Source: Micromonospora mirobrigensis
GTDB lineage: Bacteria > Actinomycetota > Actinomycetes > Mycobacteriales > Micromonosporaceae
Direction: 5' to 3'
Assembly (NCBI RefSeq): GCF_900091555.1
Contig: NZ_FMCX01000002.1
Coordinates: 62,001 to 126,000, forward strand
DNA length: 64,000 bases
Part shown: positions 8,208 to 16,492 of the stretch, one piece after another
Layout of the letters: each line of letters opens with the position of its first letter
How positions within the stretch are numbered: position 1 is the first letter of the stretch
Made by a program: the position numbers and the translations under genes
The notes under the pieces: generated by a model
The model's input: only the letters and a program-made list of their open reading frames with translations
What the model was told of the DNA's origin: nothing
Databases searched by the model: none

Positions 8208-9269
8208 TCAGGCCGCCACGGCGGCCGGCTCGCGCAGCGGGTCGGTGGCGAACGCGGTCACCCCGTCGACGAAACCGACCCGGGCGGTGTAGCCGAGCAG
8301 CTCCCGGGCTCGCCGCGGATCGGCGGTGACGTGCCGGACGTCCGCGGCCCGGGCACCCCCGACCACCTGCGGCGGCGGTCCGCCCATCGCCCGGGCCAGC
8401 TGACCGGCCAGCTCACCGATGGTGTGCGGCTCGCCGGAGCAGACGTTGACCGGCACCAGCCCGTCCGGGGTGGGCGCGGTCAGCGCCAGGACGTTGGCCC
8501 GGGCCACGTCGGTGACGTGCACGAAGTCGCGCCGCTGCCCGCCGTCCTCGTACACCCGGGGTGGCTGCCCGGCGGCGAGCGCCGAACGGAAGATCGAGGC
8601 GACCCCGGCGTACGGGGTGTCCCGGGGCATCCGGGGACCGTAGACGTTGTGGTAGCGCAGCGCCCACACCCCGCCGCCGGTCTGCCGCGCCCACGCGCCG
8701 GCCAGGTGCTCCTGGGCGAGCTTGGTGGCCGCGTACGTGCTGCGCGGCTCCAGCGGGGCGTCCTCGGGCACCAGGTCGGGTCGCAGCGGGCCGGAACAGT
8801 CCGGGCAGGTCGGGTCGTACCGGCCGGCGGCCAGGTCGGCGGGGCGGCGCGGGGCGGGCCGGACCACGCCGTGCCGGTCGCAGCGGTAGCGGCCCTCGCC
8901 GTAGACGACCATCGAGCTGGCCAGCACCAGCCGGGACACCCCGGCCCGGTGCATGGCGGCGAGCAGCACCGCCGTGCCGTAGTCGTTGTGGCCGGCGTAG
9001 TCGGGGGCGTCCGACGGGTCGAGCCCGTGGCCGACCATCGCCGCCTGGTGGCAGACCGCGTCCACGCCGGGCAGCAGCCGGTCGAGCAGCTCGGCGTCGC
9101 GCACGTCGCCGATCACCGGGTCGTGCCGGCGCGACCAGTCGGGCAGCGTGCCGCCGTGCGCCTGGGGCAGCAGAGCGTCCAGGCAGACCACCTGGTGCCC
9201 CTCGGTGACCAGCAGGTCGACGACCTGCGATCCGATGAAACCGGCCGCGCCGGTGACCAGTACCCGCAT
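8208..9269 (-). CDS. NAD-dependent epimerase/dehydratase with CxxC insert
   Basis: 353 residues from the ATG at 9269 (MRVLVTGAAGFIGSQ). It is an extended SDR: nucleotide-binding TGAAGFIG, DVRD at strand 3, Ser118-Ser119 and the catalytic pair Tyr179-Lys183 in STYAATKLAQEH, then YHNVYGPRMP and RDFVHVTDVARA. This is the UDP-glucose 4-epimerase-like NDP-sugar family. An insert of about 45 residues between strand and active site contains Cys130, His133, Cys155 and Cys158, a possible zinc site. It probably supplies a modified nucleotide sugar for the neighbouring glycosyltransferases; the exact sugar is not readable. Confidence 0.9.
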   Translation of the reverse strand: MRVLVTGAAGFIGSQVVDLLVTEGHQVVCLDALLPQAHGGTLPDWSRRHDPVIGDVRDAELLDRLLPGVDAVCHQAAMVGHGLDPSDAPDYAGHNDYGTAVLLAAMHRAGVSRLVLASSMVVYGEGRYRCDRHGVVRPAPRRPADLAAGRYDPTCPDCSGPLRPDLVPEDAPLEPRSTYAATKLAQEHLAGAWARQTGGGVWALRYHNVYGPRMPRDTPYAGVASIFRSALAAGQPPRVYEDGGQRRDFVHVTDVARANVLALTAPTPDGLVPVNVCSGEPHTIGELAGQLARAMGGPPPQVVGGARAADVRHVTADPRRARELLGYTARVGFVDGVTAFATDPLREPAAVAA

Positions 9270-9332
9270 TCCGGTCACGGTAGGGCAGGCCGGGGTCACC
9301 GGAGGCCGGTTCCGGGTGGACGTCAGCACTCC

Positions 9333-9366
9333 GTAAGACCCGCGCGGCGGTAAGGCTTCGGTAATG
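9333..9366 (+). promoter_or_regulatory. GTAAG boxes upstream of epimerase and Moco genes
   Basis: The divergent gap 9270-9444 contains GTAAGA at 9333, GTAAGG at 9350 and GTAATG at 9361, spacings 17 and 11 bp. The core GGTAAGGCTTCGGTAA nearly repeats the site at 6690-6702 on the other strand. The site could control the epimerase, the molybdopterin oxidoreductase, or both. Its recurrence at three divergent promoters within 7 kb supports a shared regulator. Confidence 0.5.
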
Positions 9367-9444
9367 CGGCGAAGCGGACCGGCGGAGCGCGGCGGCGGCT
9401 AGCGTCCGGCGCAGGACCGCCGTACCGACGTGAAGGAGGGGCCC

Positions 9445-10797
9445 GTGTCACCGCACCCGCCACCCACCGGGTCCGACGAGCGGGCGACCGCCGGCCCGGC
9501 GTACGGCTTCCCCACGGGACTGTGGCGCGGCCTGGAGCGGCGCCGCCCGCCCGGGGTGGACGCCGTGGCCGCCGCCTGGCGCAGCCCGGTACGCGGCCCG
9601 TGGCTGACCTCCGTGCTCGGCGCCGCGCTACTGGTGGCGCTGCCGCTGGTGGTGGTGACCGGGCTGCTCGACTGGATCGCCTACGGGCCCCGGCTGGGGC
9701 AGGCCTTCCCCCGGGACGTGGGCTGGCTGCACCCGCCGGTCTTCGACTGGCCGACCCGGCCGGCGTGGCTGTTCCGGGTCACCCAGGGGCTGCACGTGAC
9801 GCTGGGCATCGTGCTGGTGCCGGTGGTGCTGGCCAAGCTCTGGTCGGTGGTGCCGAAGCTGTTCGACTGGCCGCCGGCCCGCTCGCCGGCGCAGGTGCTG
9901 GAGCGGCTGTCCCTGCTGCTGCTGGTCGGCGGGATCCTGTTCCAGACGGCCACCGGCCTGCTCAACATCCAGTACGCGTACCTGTTCGGCTTCGACTTCT
10001 ACACCGCCCACTGGTACGGCGGGTGGATCTTCACGGTGGCCCTGGTCAGCCACGTGGCGATCAAGCTGCCCCGGATGGTGACCGCGCTGCGCGGGCCGGG
10101 GTTCGCGCGTACCCCGGTGGCGGCGACCACGCCGGAGCCGCCGGATCGGGACGGCCTGGTGGCCCGCCGGCCCGGCCCGGCGACGGTCAGCCGGCGCGGC
10201 GTGCTGGCGCTGACCGGCGGCGGGGCGCTGCTGCTGGCCGCGCTGACCGTCGGGCAGAGCGTCGACGCGCTGCGCCGCACCGCGCTGCTGCTGCCCCGCG
10301 GCCGTCGACCCGGTCCCGGCCCGAACGGCTTCCCGGTCAACCGCACCGTTTCCGCGGCCGGTGTCGCGCCGGCCGACACCGGCGCCGGCTGGCGGCTGAC
10401 CGTGCGCGGCGCCGACCGCACGGTGGCACTGGACCGGGCGGCGCTGCTGGCCCTGCCGCAGCACACCGCCCGGCTGCCGATCGCCTGCGTGGAGGGCTGG
10501 TCGACCGAGCAGACCTGGACGGGGGTACGCCTGCGCGACCTGGCCGCGCTGGTCGGCCCGTCCGACCCGGCCACCGCCCGGGTCCGGTCGCTGGAACGCG
10601 CCGGCCTGTTCAACCAGGCGGTGCTGCACGCCGGGCAGGTCGGCGACGGCGACGCGCTGCTGGCCCTGCGGGTCAACGGCGTCGACCTGGCCCCCGACCA
10701 CGGCTTCCCGGCGCGGATCATCGTGCCGGCGCTGCCCGGCGTGCACTGCACCAAGTGGGTCCGGGAGATCACCTTCGGCGGGCGCGGAGATGCGTGA
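9445..10797 (+). CDS. Cytochrome b561-like/molybdopterin oxidoreductase fusion
   Basis: 450 residues from the GTG at 9445, set by AAGGAGGGG at 9433. Residues about 50-230 hold four to five membrane helices with histidines positioned for haem (GLHVTLGIVL, HWYGGWIF, VSHVAIKLP), like a b561 cytochrome. Residues 247-275 (VSRRGVLALTGGG plus hydrophobic stretch) look like a Tat-type signal inside the chain. The C-terminal domain is a sulfite-oxidase-fold molybdopterin domain with the Mo-ligating Cys348 in IACVEGWSTEQTW, as in YedY. The protein probably carries electrons between membrane and an extracytoplasmic substrate, possibly a YedY-like repair or glycan reaction. Confidence 0.85.
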   Translation: MSPHPPPTGSDERATAGPAYGFPTGLWRGLERRRPPGVDAVAAAWRSPVRGPWLTSVLGAALLVALPLVVVTGLLDWIAYGPRLGQAFPRDVGWLHPPVFDWPTRPAWLFRVTQGLHVTLGIVLVPVVLAKLWSVVPKLFDWPPARSPAQVLERLSLLLLVGGILFQTATGLLNIQYAYLFGFDFYTAHWYGGWIFTVALVSHVAIKLPRMVTALRGPGFARTPVAATTPEPPDRDGLVARRPGPATVSRRGVLALTGGGALLLAALTVGQSVDALRRTALLLPRGRRPGPGPNGFPVNRTVSAAGVAPADTGAGWRLTVRGADRTVALDRAALLALPQHTARLPIACVEGWSTEQTWTGVRLRDLAALVGPSDPATARVRSLERAGLFNQAVLHAGQVGDGDALLALRVNGVDLAPDHGFPARIIVPALPGVHCTKWVREITFGGRGDA

Positions 10798-11221
10798 CCT
10801 GCGCCGCGGCTACGGCGCCGCACCGTGGCACCTGCTGCTCCTGCTCGGCTGCTTCGCCGTCGCCGGCTGGATCGCGCTGCGGTTGGCCGGCGAGGCGTCC
10901 GCTCCCCGGATGCTGCTGTGGTTCCTCGGCGCGGTGGTCGCCCACGACCTGGTGCTCTTCCCGCTCTACGCCGTGGCGGACCGGGGTCTGCGCGCCGTCA
11001 CGGCCGACCGGGTGCTGGTCAACCATCTGCGGGTACCGGCGCTCGGCGCCGGGCTGCTCTTCCTCGTCTACCTGCCCGGCGTGCTGGGTCTCGGCGACGG
11101 GACGTACGTCGCGGCGACCGGCCTGACGCCGCGGGTGCTGGTGGGCCGGTGGCTGGCGGTCAGCGCCGGGCTGTTCGCGGTCAGCGCCGCCGGGTACGCG
11201 CTGCGCCGACGACGGCGCTGA
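10790..11221 (+). CDS. Four-helix membrane protein partner of Moco oxidoreductase
   Basis: 143 residues with four hydrophobic helices (about 13-34, 42-66, 78-102, 115-137) and a basic C-terminal RRRRR end. The start overlaps the oxidoreductase stop by 8 bp, so the two are translationally coupled. No conserved catalytic motif is visible. The context suggests a membrane anchor or subunit for the oxidoreductase. Confidence 0.75.
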   Translation: MRDLRRGYGAAPWHLLLLLGCFAVAGWIALRLAGEASAPRMLLWFLGAVVAHDLVLFPLYAVADRGLRAVTADRVLVNHLRVPALGAGLLFLVYLPGVLGLGDGTYVAATGLTPRVLVGRWLAVSAGLFAVSAAGYALRRRRR

Positions 11222-11231
11222 CCGACCCCCG

Positions 11232-11849
11232 TCACCGGGCGATCGGCGGGCGGGTTCGACCGCGCTTGAGTTCGAAGAACCCGTCGGCGCCGGTCACCTG
11301 GAGCACCCCGTCCCAGAGCCCGCCGGCGTCCTCGCCGCGCGGGACGGGGGTGAGCACCGGCCCGAAGAAGGCGTTCACCCGCCCGTCCGGGCCGGCCACG
11401 TGGATTGTGGGCGTGCCCAGGTCCTCGCCGACCGGGTCCAGTCCGGCGTGGTGGCTGGCGAGCAGCGCCTCGTCGTGGTCGGTGGTGTCGGCCGCGTCGG
11501 CCAGCTCCACCGGCAGCCCCACCTCGGTCAGGGCGTCGGCGTACAACGGCCGGCCGATCGGGGTCCGCTGGTGGTGGATCCGGTTGCCCAGCGCCGTGTA
11601 GAGGTCGCGCAGCACGTCGCTGCCGTGGGCCACCTCGGCGGCGACGGCGACGCGGACCGGGCCGAGGCCGGGGCGCAACCACTCCCGGTACCACTCTTCC
11701 AGGCCCTCCCGGCCGTCGTTGAGGACGGTCAGGCTCATCACGTGGAAGCGCACCCGCACGTCGCGGACCCGTTCGACCTCGAGCAGCCAGCGGGAGGTGT
11801 TCCAGGCCCAGGGGCAGCGGGGGTCGAACCACATGTCGACGTCGGTCAC
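11232..11849 (-). CDS. DsbA-family protein, Rv2466c mycothiol nitroreductase-like
   Basis: 205 residues, thioredoxin fold with the DsbA-type helical insert. The N-terminus DMWFDPRCPWAWNTSRWL matches the Rv2466c family of mycothiol-dependent reductases, but the active site reads CPWA instead of CPWC, leaving one catalytic cysteine. The cis-Pro loop is in GTPTIHV, and the family pattern AFFGPVL follows. Mycothiol-dependent enzymes fit an actinobacterium. It is transcribed divergently from the MocR regulator, 110 bp apart, and may be its target. Role in thiol redox or nitro-compound reduction is inferred. Confidence 0.85.
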   Translation of the reverse strand: MTDVDMWFDPRCPWAWNTSRWLLEVERVRDVRVRFHVMSLTVLNDGREGLEEWYREWLRPGLGPVRVAVAAEVAHGSDVLRDLYTALGNRIHHQRTPIGRPLYADALTEVGLPVELADAADTTDHDEALLASHHAGLDPVGEDLGTPTIHVAGPDGRVNAFFGPVLTPVPRGEDAGGLWDGVLQVTGADGFFELKRGRTRPPIAR

Positions 11850-11898
11850 GGCGTTCCTCTTCCTGTGTCGGGCGGTACCGGATCAATCTAGGAACGAG

Positions 11899-11945
11899 AT
11901 TGGCACCAGCCAAGCGCCAATCAAAGGACCATCGGCTGGGCCAAT
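11899..11945. promoter_or_regulatory. CCAAT/TTGGC repeats between DsbA-like and MocR genes
   Basis: This lower-GC segment has the inverted repeat TTGGC-ACCA-GCCAA (11900-11913), nested in ATTGG...CCAAT (11899-11921), and another GGCTGGGCCAAT at 11934-11945. Clustered inverted and direct repeats just before a MocR start fit an autoregulatory operator of that family. No experimental support is visible. Confidence 0.45.
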
Positions 11946-11958
11946 GTAGGCTGCCGCC

Positions 11959-13392
11959 GTGGAGATCCAGATCAGCCTGGCGGGCCGGGGCGACCGGGCG
12001 GCCCGGATCTACCGGCACCTGCTCGAGGCGATCCTCGACGGGCGACTGCCGCCCGGGGACCGGCTCCCGCCGACCCGTGAGCTGGCGGAGCGGCTGGCCG
12101 TCTCACGCAACACCGTCGCCGCCGCGTACGACCGGCTGACCGCCGACGGCTTCCTGGCCGCACGGGTCGGGGCCGGCACATTCGTGGCCGACGCGCCGGT
12201 CGGGCCGGCGCGGGAGCGCCGGGCGCCGGCCGGGCAGGGCGTACGGCCCCGCGGGTACTGGCGCTCACCGTCCGGCGCGGCGAGCACCCCCGCCCCACCT
12301 GGGCGGTACGACTTCACCGTCGGCACACCCGACCCCCGGCTCTTCCCGCTGGACACGTGGCGCCGGTTGGTGGCGAACCAGTTGCGGGTCGGCGCGATGG
12401 GCGGGGGCGGCTACGGCGACCCGGCCGGCCACTCCGGGTTCCGCGAGGCAGTCGCCCGGTACGTCGGGGTGGCCCGCTCGGTGCGGGCCCGGGCCGACGA
12501 CGTGCTGGCCACCACCGGGGCGCAGCAGGCGCTGGACCTGGTCGGCCGGGTGCTGATCGAGCCCGGTGACTGCGTGGCGGTCGAGGATCCCGGCTACCCG
12601 CCGGCCCGGGCGCTGTTCCGGTCCCTGGGTGCGGTGGTGGCCGGGGTGCCGGTGGACGACGAGGGGCTGGTGGTGGACCGGCTGCCCGCCTCGGCCGGAC
12701 TGGTCTACACCACGCCGTCGCACCAGTTCCCGCTGGGCACCCCGATGTCGCTGCGCCGACGGGCGGCGCTGCTCGACTGGGCGCAGCGGCACGGAGCGGT
12801 GGTGGTCGAGGACGACTACGACAGCGAGTTCCGCTTCTCCGACCGCCCGCTGGAGCCGTTGCAGAGCCTGGACCGCGGTGGCCGGGTCGTCTACGTCGGG
12901 TCGTTCTCCAAGACGATGCTGCCGATGCTGCGGCTGGGTTTCCTGGTGGCGCCGGAGTCGCTGCGGCCGGCCCTGCTGGTCGCGAAGCGGCTCACCGACT
13001 GGCACGGTGACCTCACCACACAGGGCGCGATGGCGCAGTTCATGGCCGAGGGGCTGCTGGCCCGGCACATCCGGCGGGCCAGCCGGGAGTACGCCGCCCG
13101 GCACGAGGAGATCGCCGCCCGGCTGGACCGGGACTTCGCCGACTGGCTGGTCCGGGTACCGTCGGCCGCCGGCCTGCACCTGGCCGCCCGGCTCGCGCCG
13201 GGCACCGGCGTCGACGTGGCCGCGGTCGCGGTGGCGGCCCGCTCAGGTGGCGTCACCGTCGAGAGCCTGGACCGCTACCGGCTGGACGCGGACGTGTCGG
13301 GCCTGGTGCTCGGGTACGGGCGGGTCGACCCGGCCGGGATCGGGCCGGGGCTGGACCGGCTCGCCGCCGCATTCCGGGCGGTCGCGGACTGA
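11959..13392 (+). CDS. MocR/PdxR-family PLP-dependent regulator
   Basis: 477 residues. The N-terminal winged helix (1-80) has GntR features: LPPGDRLPPTRELAERLAVS and TVAAAYDRLTADGFL then GTFVA. Residues about 120-475 are a fold-type I aminotransferase domain with the PLP lysine in SFSKTMLPMLRLGF, aspartate in VVVEDDYDSEFRF and the pattern TTGAQQALDLVGRVL. Such proteins sense PLP or amino compounds and commonly control pyridoxine or amine genes. Here the divergent neighbour is a DsbA-like reductase, so the target is uncertain. GTG start at 11959 directly after the palindromic promoter. Confidence 0.93.
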   Translation: MEIQISLAGRGDRAARIYRHLLEAILDGRLPPGDRLPPTRELAERLAVSRNTVAAAYDRLTADGFLAARVGAGTFVADAPVGPARERRAPAGQGVRPRGYWRSPSGAASTPAPPGRYDFTVGTPDPRLFPLDTWRRLVANQLRVGAMGGGGYGDPAGHSGFREAVARYVGVARSVRARADDVLATTGAQQALDLVGRVLIEPGDCVAVEDPGYPPARALFRSLGAVVAGVPVDDEGLVVDRLPASAGLVYTTPSHQFPLGTPMSLRRRAALLDWAQRHGAVVVEDDYDSEFRFSDRPLEPLQSLDRGGRVVYVGSFSKTMLPMLRLGFLVAPESLRPALLVAKRLTDWHGDLTTQGAMAQFMAEGLLARHIRRASREYAARHEEIAARLDRDFADWLVRVPSAAGLHLAARLAPGTGVDVAAVAVAARSGGVTVESLDRYRLDADVSGLVLGYGRVDPAGIGPGLDRLAAAFRAVAD

Positions 13393-13403
13393 GCGGTCCC
13401 GGC

Positions 13404-13503
13404 TCAACCGACGGTGTCGTCGGCGAGGATCGTCCGCAGCCGGGCTCGGCACTCGGCGACGAACTCCGGACAGGTGTGCCGGTAGGTGTTCCTCGGCCGG
13501 GTG
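13404..13503 (-). pseudogene. Unassigned C-terminal-like fragment
   Basis: The minus strand ending in TGA at 13404 reads NTYRHTCPEFVAECRARL then RTILADDTVG. The codon third positions are GC-rich and the residues look like a real amphipathic C-terminus. There is no start: upstream it runs into the terminator hairpin of the exporter gene. I do not recognise the family. It may be the end of a deleted gene. Confidence 0.25.
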
Positions 13504-13535
13504 CCGGGCCGGCGGGCGGGAGCCCGCCGGCCCGG
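13504..13535 (-). terminator. Hairpin terminator of DHA2 exporter
   Basis: A perfect 14-bp stem (CCGGGCCGGCGGGC with its complement) closes a GGGA loop, 6 bp after the exporter stop codon. No U tract follows, which is normal for high-GC actinomycete terminators. Confidence 0.7.
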
Positions 13536-13540
13536 GTGGC

Positions 13541-15127
13541 TCAGTGGATGGCGACCGGCACCGGCGGCTGCTGGCCGCCCGGCTCGCCGTCGAGCAGGTG
13601 CGACGGCTCGCTGCGCCGGGGCAGGAACGCCGCCGGGATGAAGGTGAGCAGCACCAGCGCGAAGCCGACCCAGAAGGTGGTGGCGAAGGAGTTCGAGGCG
13701 AAGTCCAGGCCGCGCTCGATCAGCGACGGCGGCACCGGGAACTGCTGGGCGAGCTCGGGCCGCTGCTGCACGGCGATGGCCAGCCCGGCCTCGCTGATCG
13801 GGTTGCCGCTCGGGTCGGTCGCCCCGGGGATCGTCGGAGAGCCGTTGAGCTCGTTGGTGAGGATCACCGACATCACCGCGGCCCCGATCGAGCCGCCGAT
13901 CTGCTGGAGGATGTTGACCAGCGTCGAGCCGCGGGCGACCTCCTGGGCCTGGAGCGTCTTGAGCGCCGAGGTCATGATGGGCATCATCGTGCCGCCCATG
14001 CCCAGCCCCATCACGAACAGCGCCCCGCAGAGCAGCCAGTACGAGGTGTCCGGGTCGACCTGGGTGAAGGCGAAGAAGCCGGCGGCGATGAGCACCAGGG
14101 CGAACGGCACCGTGCGGCCGACCGGGATCCGGTCGGCGAGCGTGCCGGCGATCGGCATGGTGACCATCGCGCCGATCCCCTGCGGAGCCATCAGCAGGCC
14201 CGCGGTCAGCGTCGACTCGCCCCGGATCTGGAGGAAGTAGCTGGGGAAGAGCAGTCCGGCGCCCATGAACGCGATGATGAACACGAACATGGTGACCGAG
14301 GCGATGGTGAGGCTGCGGTTGCGGAACAGCCGCAGGTCGAGCAGCGGGTGCCGGGGCTTGAAGGAGTAGGCGACGAAGGCGATCAGCAGCGCGGCGCCGA
14401 CCAGCATCGGCAGCCAGACCTCGGGGTCGGCGACGGTGCCCGCCTCGGGCAGCGACGAGACGCCGTAGAGGAACAGCGCCAGGCCCGGGGAGAGCATCAG
14501 CATGCCGAGGAAGTCGAACGACTCGGACGGCTCGGGGGCGTCCTTCGGCAGCGCCAGCGCGGCGTAGACCAAGCCGACCGCGCCGATCGGCAGGTTGATC
14601 AGGAAGATCCAGTGCCAGCTCGCGGTGTCGATCAGCCAGCCGCCGAGGATCGGGCCGGCGATCGGGCCGAGCAGCATGGGGATGCCGAGGACGGCCATCA
14701 GCCGGCCGATCCGCGCCGGGCCGGCGGCCCGGGTCATGATCGTCATGCCGAGCGGCATCAGCATGCCGCCGCCCAGGCCCTGGAGGACGCGGAAGCCGAT
14801 CAGCTGGCCGATGGAGTCCGCGGTGGCGCAGAGCCCGGAGCCGATGGTGAACAGCGCCAGCGCGACCATGTAGAGCCGCTTGGTGCCGAACCGGTCGGCG
14901 GCCCATCCGCTCAGCGGGATCACCGTGGCCAGCGCGAGGGTGTACGCCGTCATCGTCCAGGCGACCCGGGCGTACGACGCGTCGAACTCGGTCTGGAACG
15001 TCGGCAGCGCGACGCTGACGACGGTCACGTCGAGGATCGACATGATCGCGCCCAGCACGACGACTCCGGCGATCTTGAGCACCGCCGCGTCGAGCTTGTC
15101 GGATGTTCCGATGGGTTGTGAGGTCAC
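13541..15127 (-). CDS. MFS drug exporter, DHA2 (EmrB/QacA) family
   Basis: 528 residues with about 14 hydrophobic helices. Motif A-like GWAADRFGTKRLYM (about residues 76-88) and motif C-like LGPIAGPILGGWLID (about 150-165) identify a proton-drug antiporter of the DHA2 group. The large loop before the last helix contains NELNGSPTIPGATDPSGNP, as in EmrB relatives. The start at 15127 follows CAGGAGACC. The gene stands alone with a strong terminator. No regulator is adjacent; the substrate is unknown. Confidence 0.93.
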   Translation of the reverse strand: MTSQPIGTSDKLDAAVLKIAGVVVLGAIMSILDVTVVSVALPTFQTEFDASYARVAWTMTAYTLALATVIPLSGWAADRFGTKRLYMVALALFTIGSGLCATADSIGQLIGFRVLQGLGGGMLMPLGMTIMTRAAGPARIGRLMAVLGIPMLLGPIAGPILGGWLIDTASWHWIFLINLPIGAVGLVYAALALPKDAPEPSESFDFLGMLMLSPGLALFLYGVSSLPEAGTVADPEVWLPMLVGAALLIAFVAYSFKPRHPLLDLRLFRNRSLTIASVTMFVFIIAFMGAGLLFPSYFLQIRGESTLTAGLLMAPQGIGAMVTMPIAGTLADRIPVGRTVPFALVLIAAGFFAFTQVDPDTSYWLLCGALFVMGLGMGGTMMPIMTSALKTLQAQEVARGSTLVNILQQIGGSIGAAVMSVILTNELNGSPTIPGATDPSGNPISEAGLAIAVQQRPELAQQFPVPPSLIERGLDFASNSFATTFWVGFALVLLTFIPAAFLPRRSEPSHLLDGEPGGQQPPVPVAIH

Positions 15128-15506
15128 GGAAACGGTCTCCTGGTTTCGGTCCGGTCGCTGGCGGTGACGGCAGCACGCCGACGGGGGTGGGCGGTCACGC
15201 CTCGTGGCCGACGTCCGCAGGCAGACTAACGACCGCGACCGACACCCGACGCCCGAATTCCGGTTCCGTGGTCGCGCGACCGGCCCCGCGGGGCGTCACG
15301 CCGCCGGGATTGTCCCTTCGCACCCCGTTCGGCGCGGGCCGATGTGTTGGAGCGCACACTCCACTTCGCGCACCGCGTCCGACCACCATCCGGGCCCCGG
15401 ACCGGGTTCCGGTTTGTCACGCGACTGTCATACCGCCGCGCGGTGACCGCCACACGGGCCGGTGAGGGTGGCATCCGGAAGAGCCCGCAACGGAGAGGAC
15501 GGAGCC
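15128..15506. other. Gene-free region upstream of exporter and STAS genes
   Basis: 379 bp between two divergent units. It holds the ribosome site of the exporter and short inverted repeats (TGGAG-N6-CTCCA near 15348-15363). I find no convincing gene. The reading frames that cross it have the residue bias of non-coding GC-rich DNA. It is probably a bidirectional promoter region. Confidence 0.5.
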
Positions 15507-15833
15507 GTGACACCGCCACCGCCGCCGCGCCGGCTCGCGCTGGTCGAGGTGCGGATCGACGAGGACGACCTGCACCAACTGCGGGAGACCCGGGCCTGCC
15601 TCGACCGGTTGCTGGCCCTGCGGCCGGGCCGGGTGGAGGTCGACCTGTCCGGCTGTCGGCGCCTGGACCTCGCCGCGCTCCACCTGCTGCGGGACGTGCA
15701 CCGGCGGCTGGCCGAGGTCCGGGCGGTGCTCGCCGTACGGGCCGCCGACCCCGAGGTACGCCGCTCGCTGCGAGCGGCCGGACTCGAGCCCTCGCTCCCG
15801 GCCCCGGCCGATCAGGAAGGAAGAGTGCGATGA
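15507..15833 (+). CDS. STAS-domain protein (anti-sigma antagonist-like)
   Basis: 108 residues from the GTG at 15507, after GGAGAGGACGGAG. The fold pattern is STAS: VEVDLSGCRRLDLAALHLLRDVHRRL takes the place of the usual DxSGVxxIDSSGLxxL helix start. The normal phosphorylatable serine in the SSG motif is absent (LDLAAL), so it may not be regulated by phosphorylation. Its stop overlaps the next STAS gene by four bases (ATGA), so both are made together. Confidence 0.72.
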   Translation: MTPPPPPRRLALVEVRIDEDDLHQLRETRACLDRLLALRPGRVEVDLSGCRRLDLAALHLLRDVHRRLAEVRAVLAVRAADPEVRRSLRAAGLEPSLPAPADQEGRVR

Positions 15834-16426
15834 CCGTCGTGCCGAACGACGACCGGATGGCGCTGATCTGCGACAGCTGCGGCGACACCGTCACGGCCGC
15901 CGCCACCGTGCTGCCGGACCCCGAGGTCGTCTGGACCCTGATCGCCGAACTCGGCTGGAGCGGCTCGCCGTTCGCCACCGGGTCGCACCGCTGCCCGTAC
16001 TGCAGCCTCAAGGAGCCGGCCGACGCGGGCCGAGCGGCCTGCGCCGGCCACGGGCCGGGCGGCATCGTCGGCATCGACCACCTCGGCGACGTCACCGTGG
16101 TCACCGCGACCGGCGACATCGACCTCGACAGTGGCGACACCCTGCGCGCCGCCCTGCGGCACGCCGCCGACATGGGCGGTGACGTGGTGGTCGACCTGAG
16201 CCGGGTGCACGTCATCGACTCGACCGGGCTCGGCGTGCTCGTGCGGGCCCACCGCGACGCCCGCGACCGGGGAGCCCGGGTCTGCCTGGCCGGACCGTCC
16301 CGGTTCGTGCGTACCGTCCTGCACACGATGCGCCTGGACGGGCTCTTCCCGGTCTTCGACACCCCGGCCGGCGCCGTCGCGGCCCTGTCGGCCACCGGAA
16401 GGTCGCCGGCGTACACCCGCTCCTGA
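15830..16426 (+). CDS. STAS anti-sigma factor antagonist with N-terminal CxxC segment
   Basis: 198 residues. The first 75 residues contain CDSC (Cys15, Cys18) and CPYC, a four-cysteine zinc-ribbon-like arrangement. Residues about 85-190 form a STAS domain with VVDLSRVHVIDSTGLGVLVR, where the DST-G motif has the phosphorylatable Ser/Thr pair. Such proteins bind anti-sigma kinases and release a sigma factor. The metal-binding front end could add redox or ligand sensing, which is an inference. Translationally coupled to the preceding STAS gene. Confidence 0.8.
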   Translation: MTVVPNDDRMALICDSCGDTVTAAATVLPDPEVVWTLIAELGWSGSPFATGSHRCPYCSLKEPADAGRAACAGHGPGGIVGIDHLGDVTVVTATGDIDLDSGDTLRAALRHAADMGGDVVVDLSRVHVIDSTGLGVLVRAHRDARDRGARVCLAGPSRFVRTVLHTMRLDGLFPVFDTPAGAVAALSATGRSPAYTRS

Positions 16427-16492
16427 GTTCCACCGCGCCGGCCCGGCGGCCCGTCGCGGCATCCGTCCCCGCTGCCGAGGAGGCTGTTCCCC

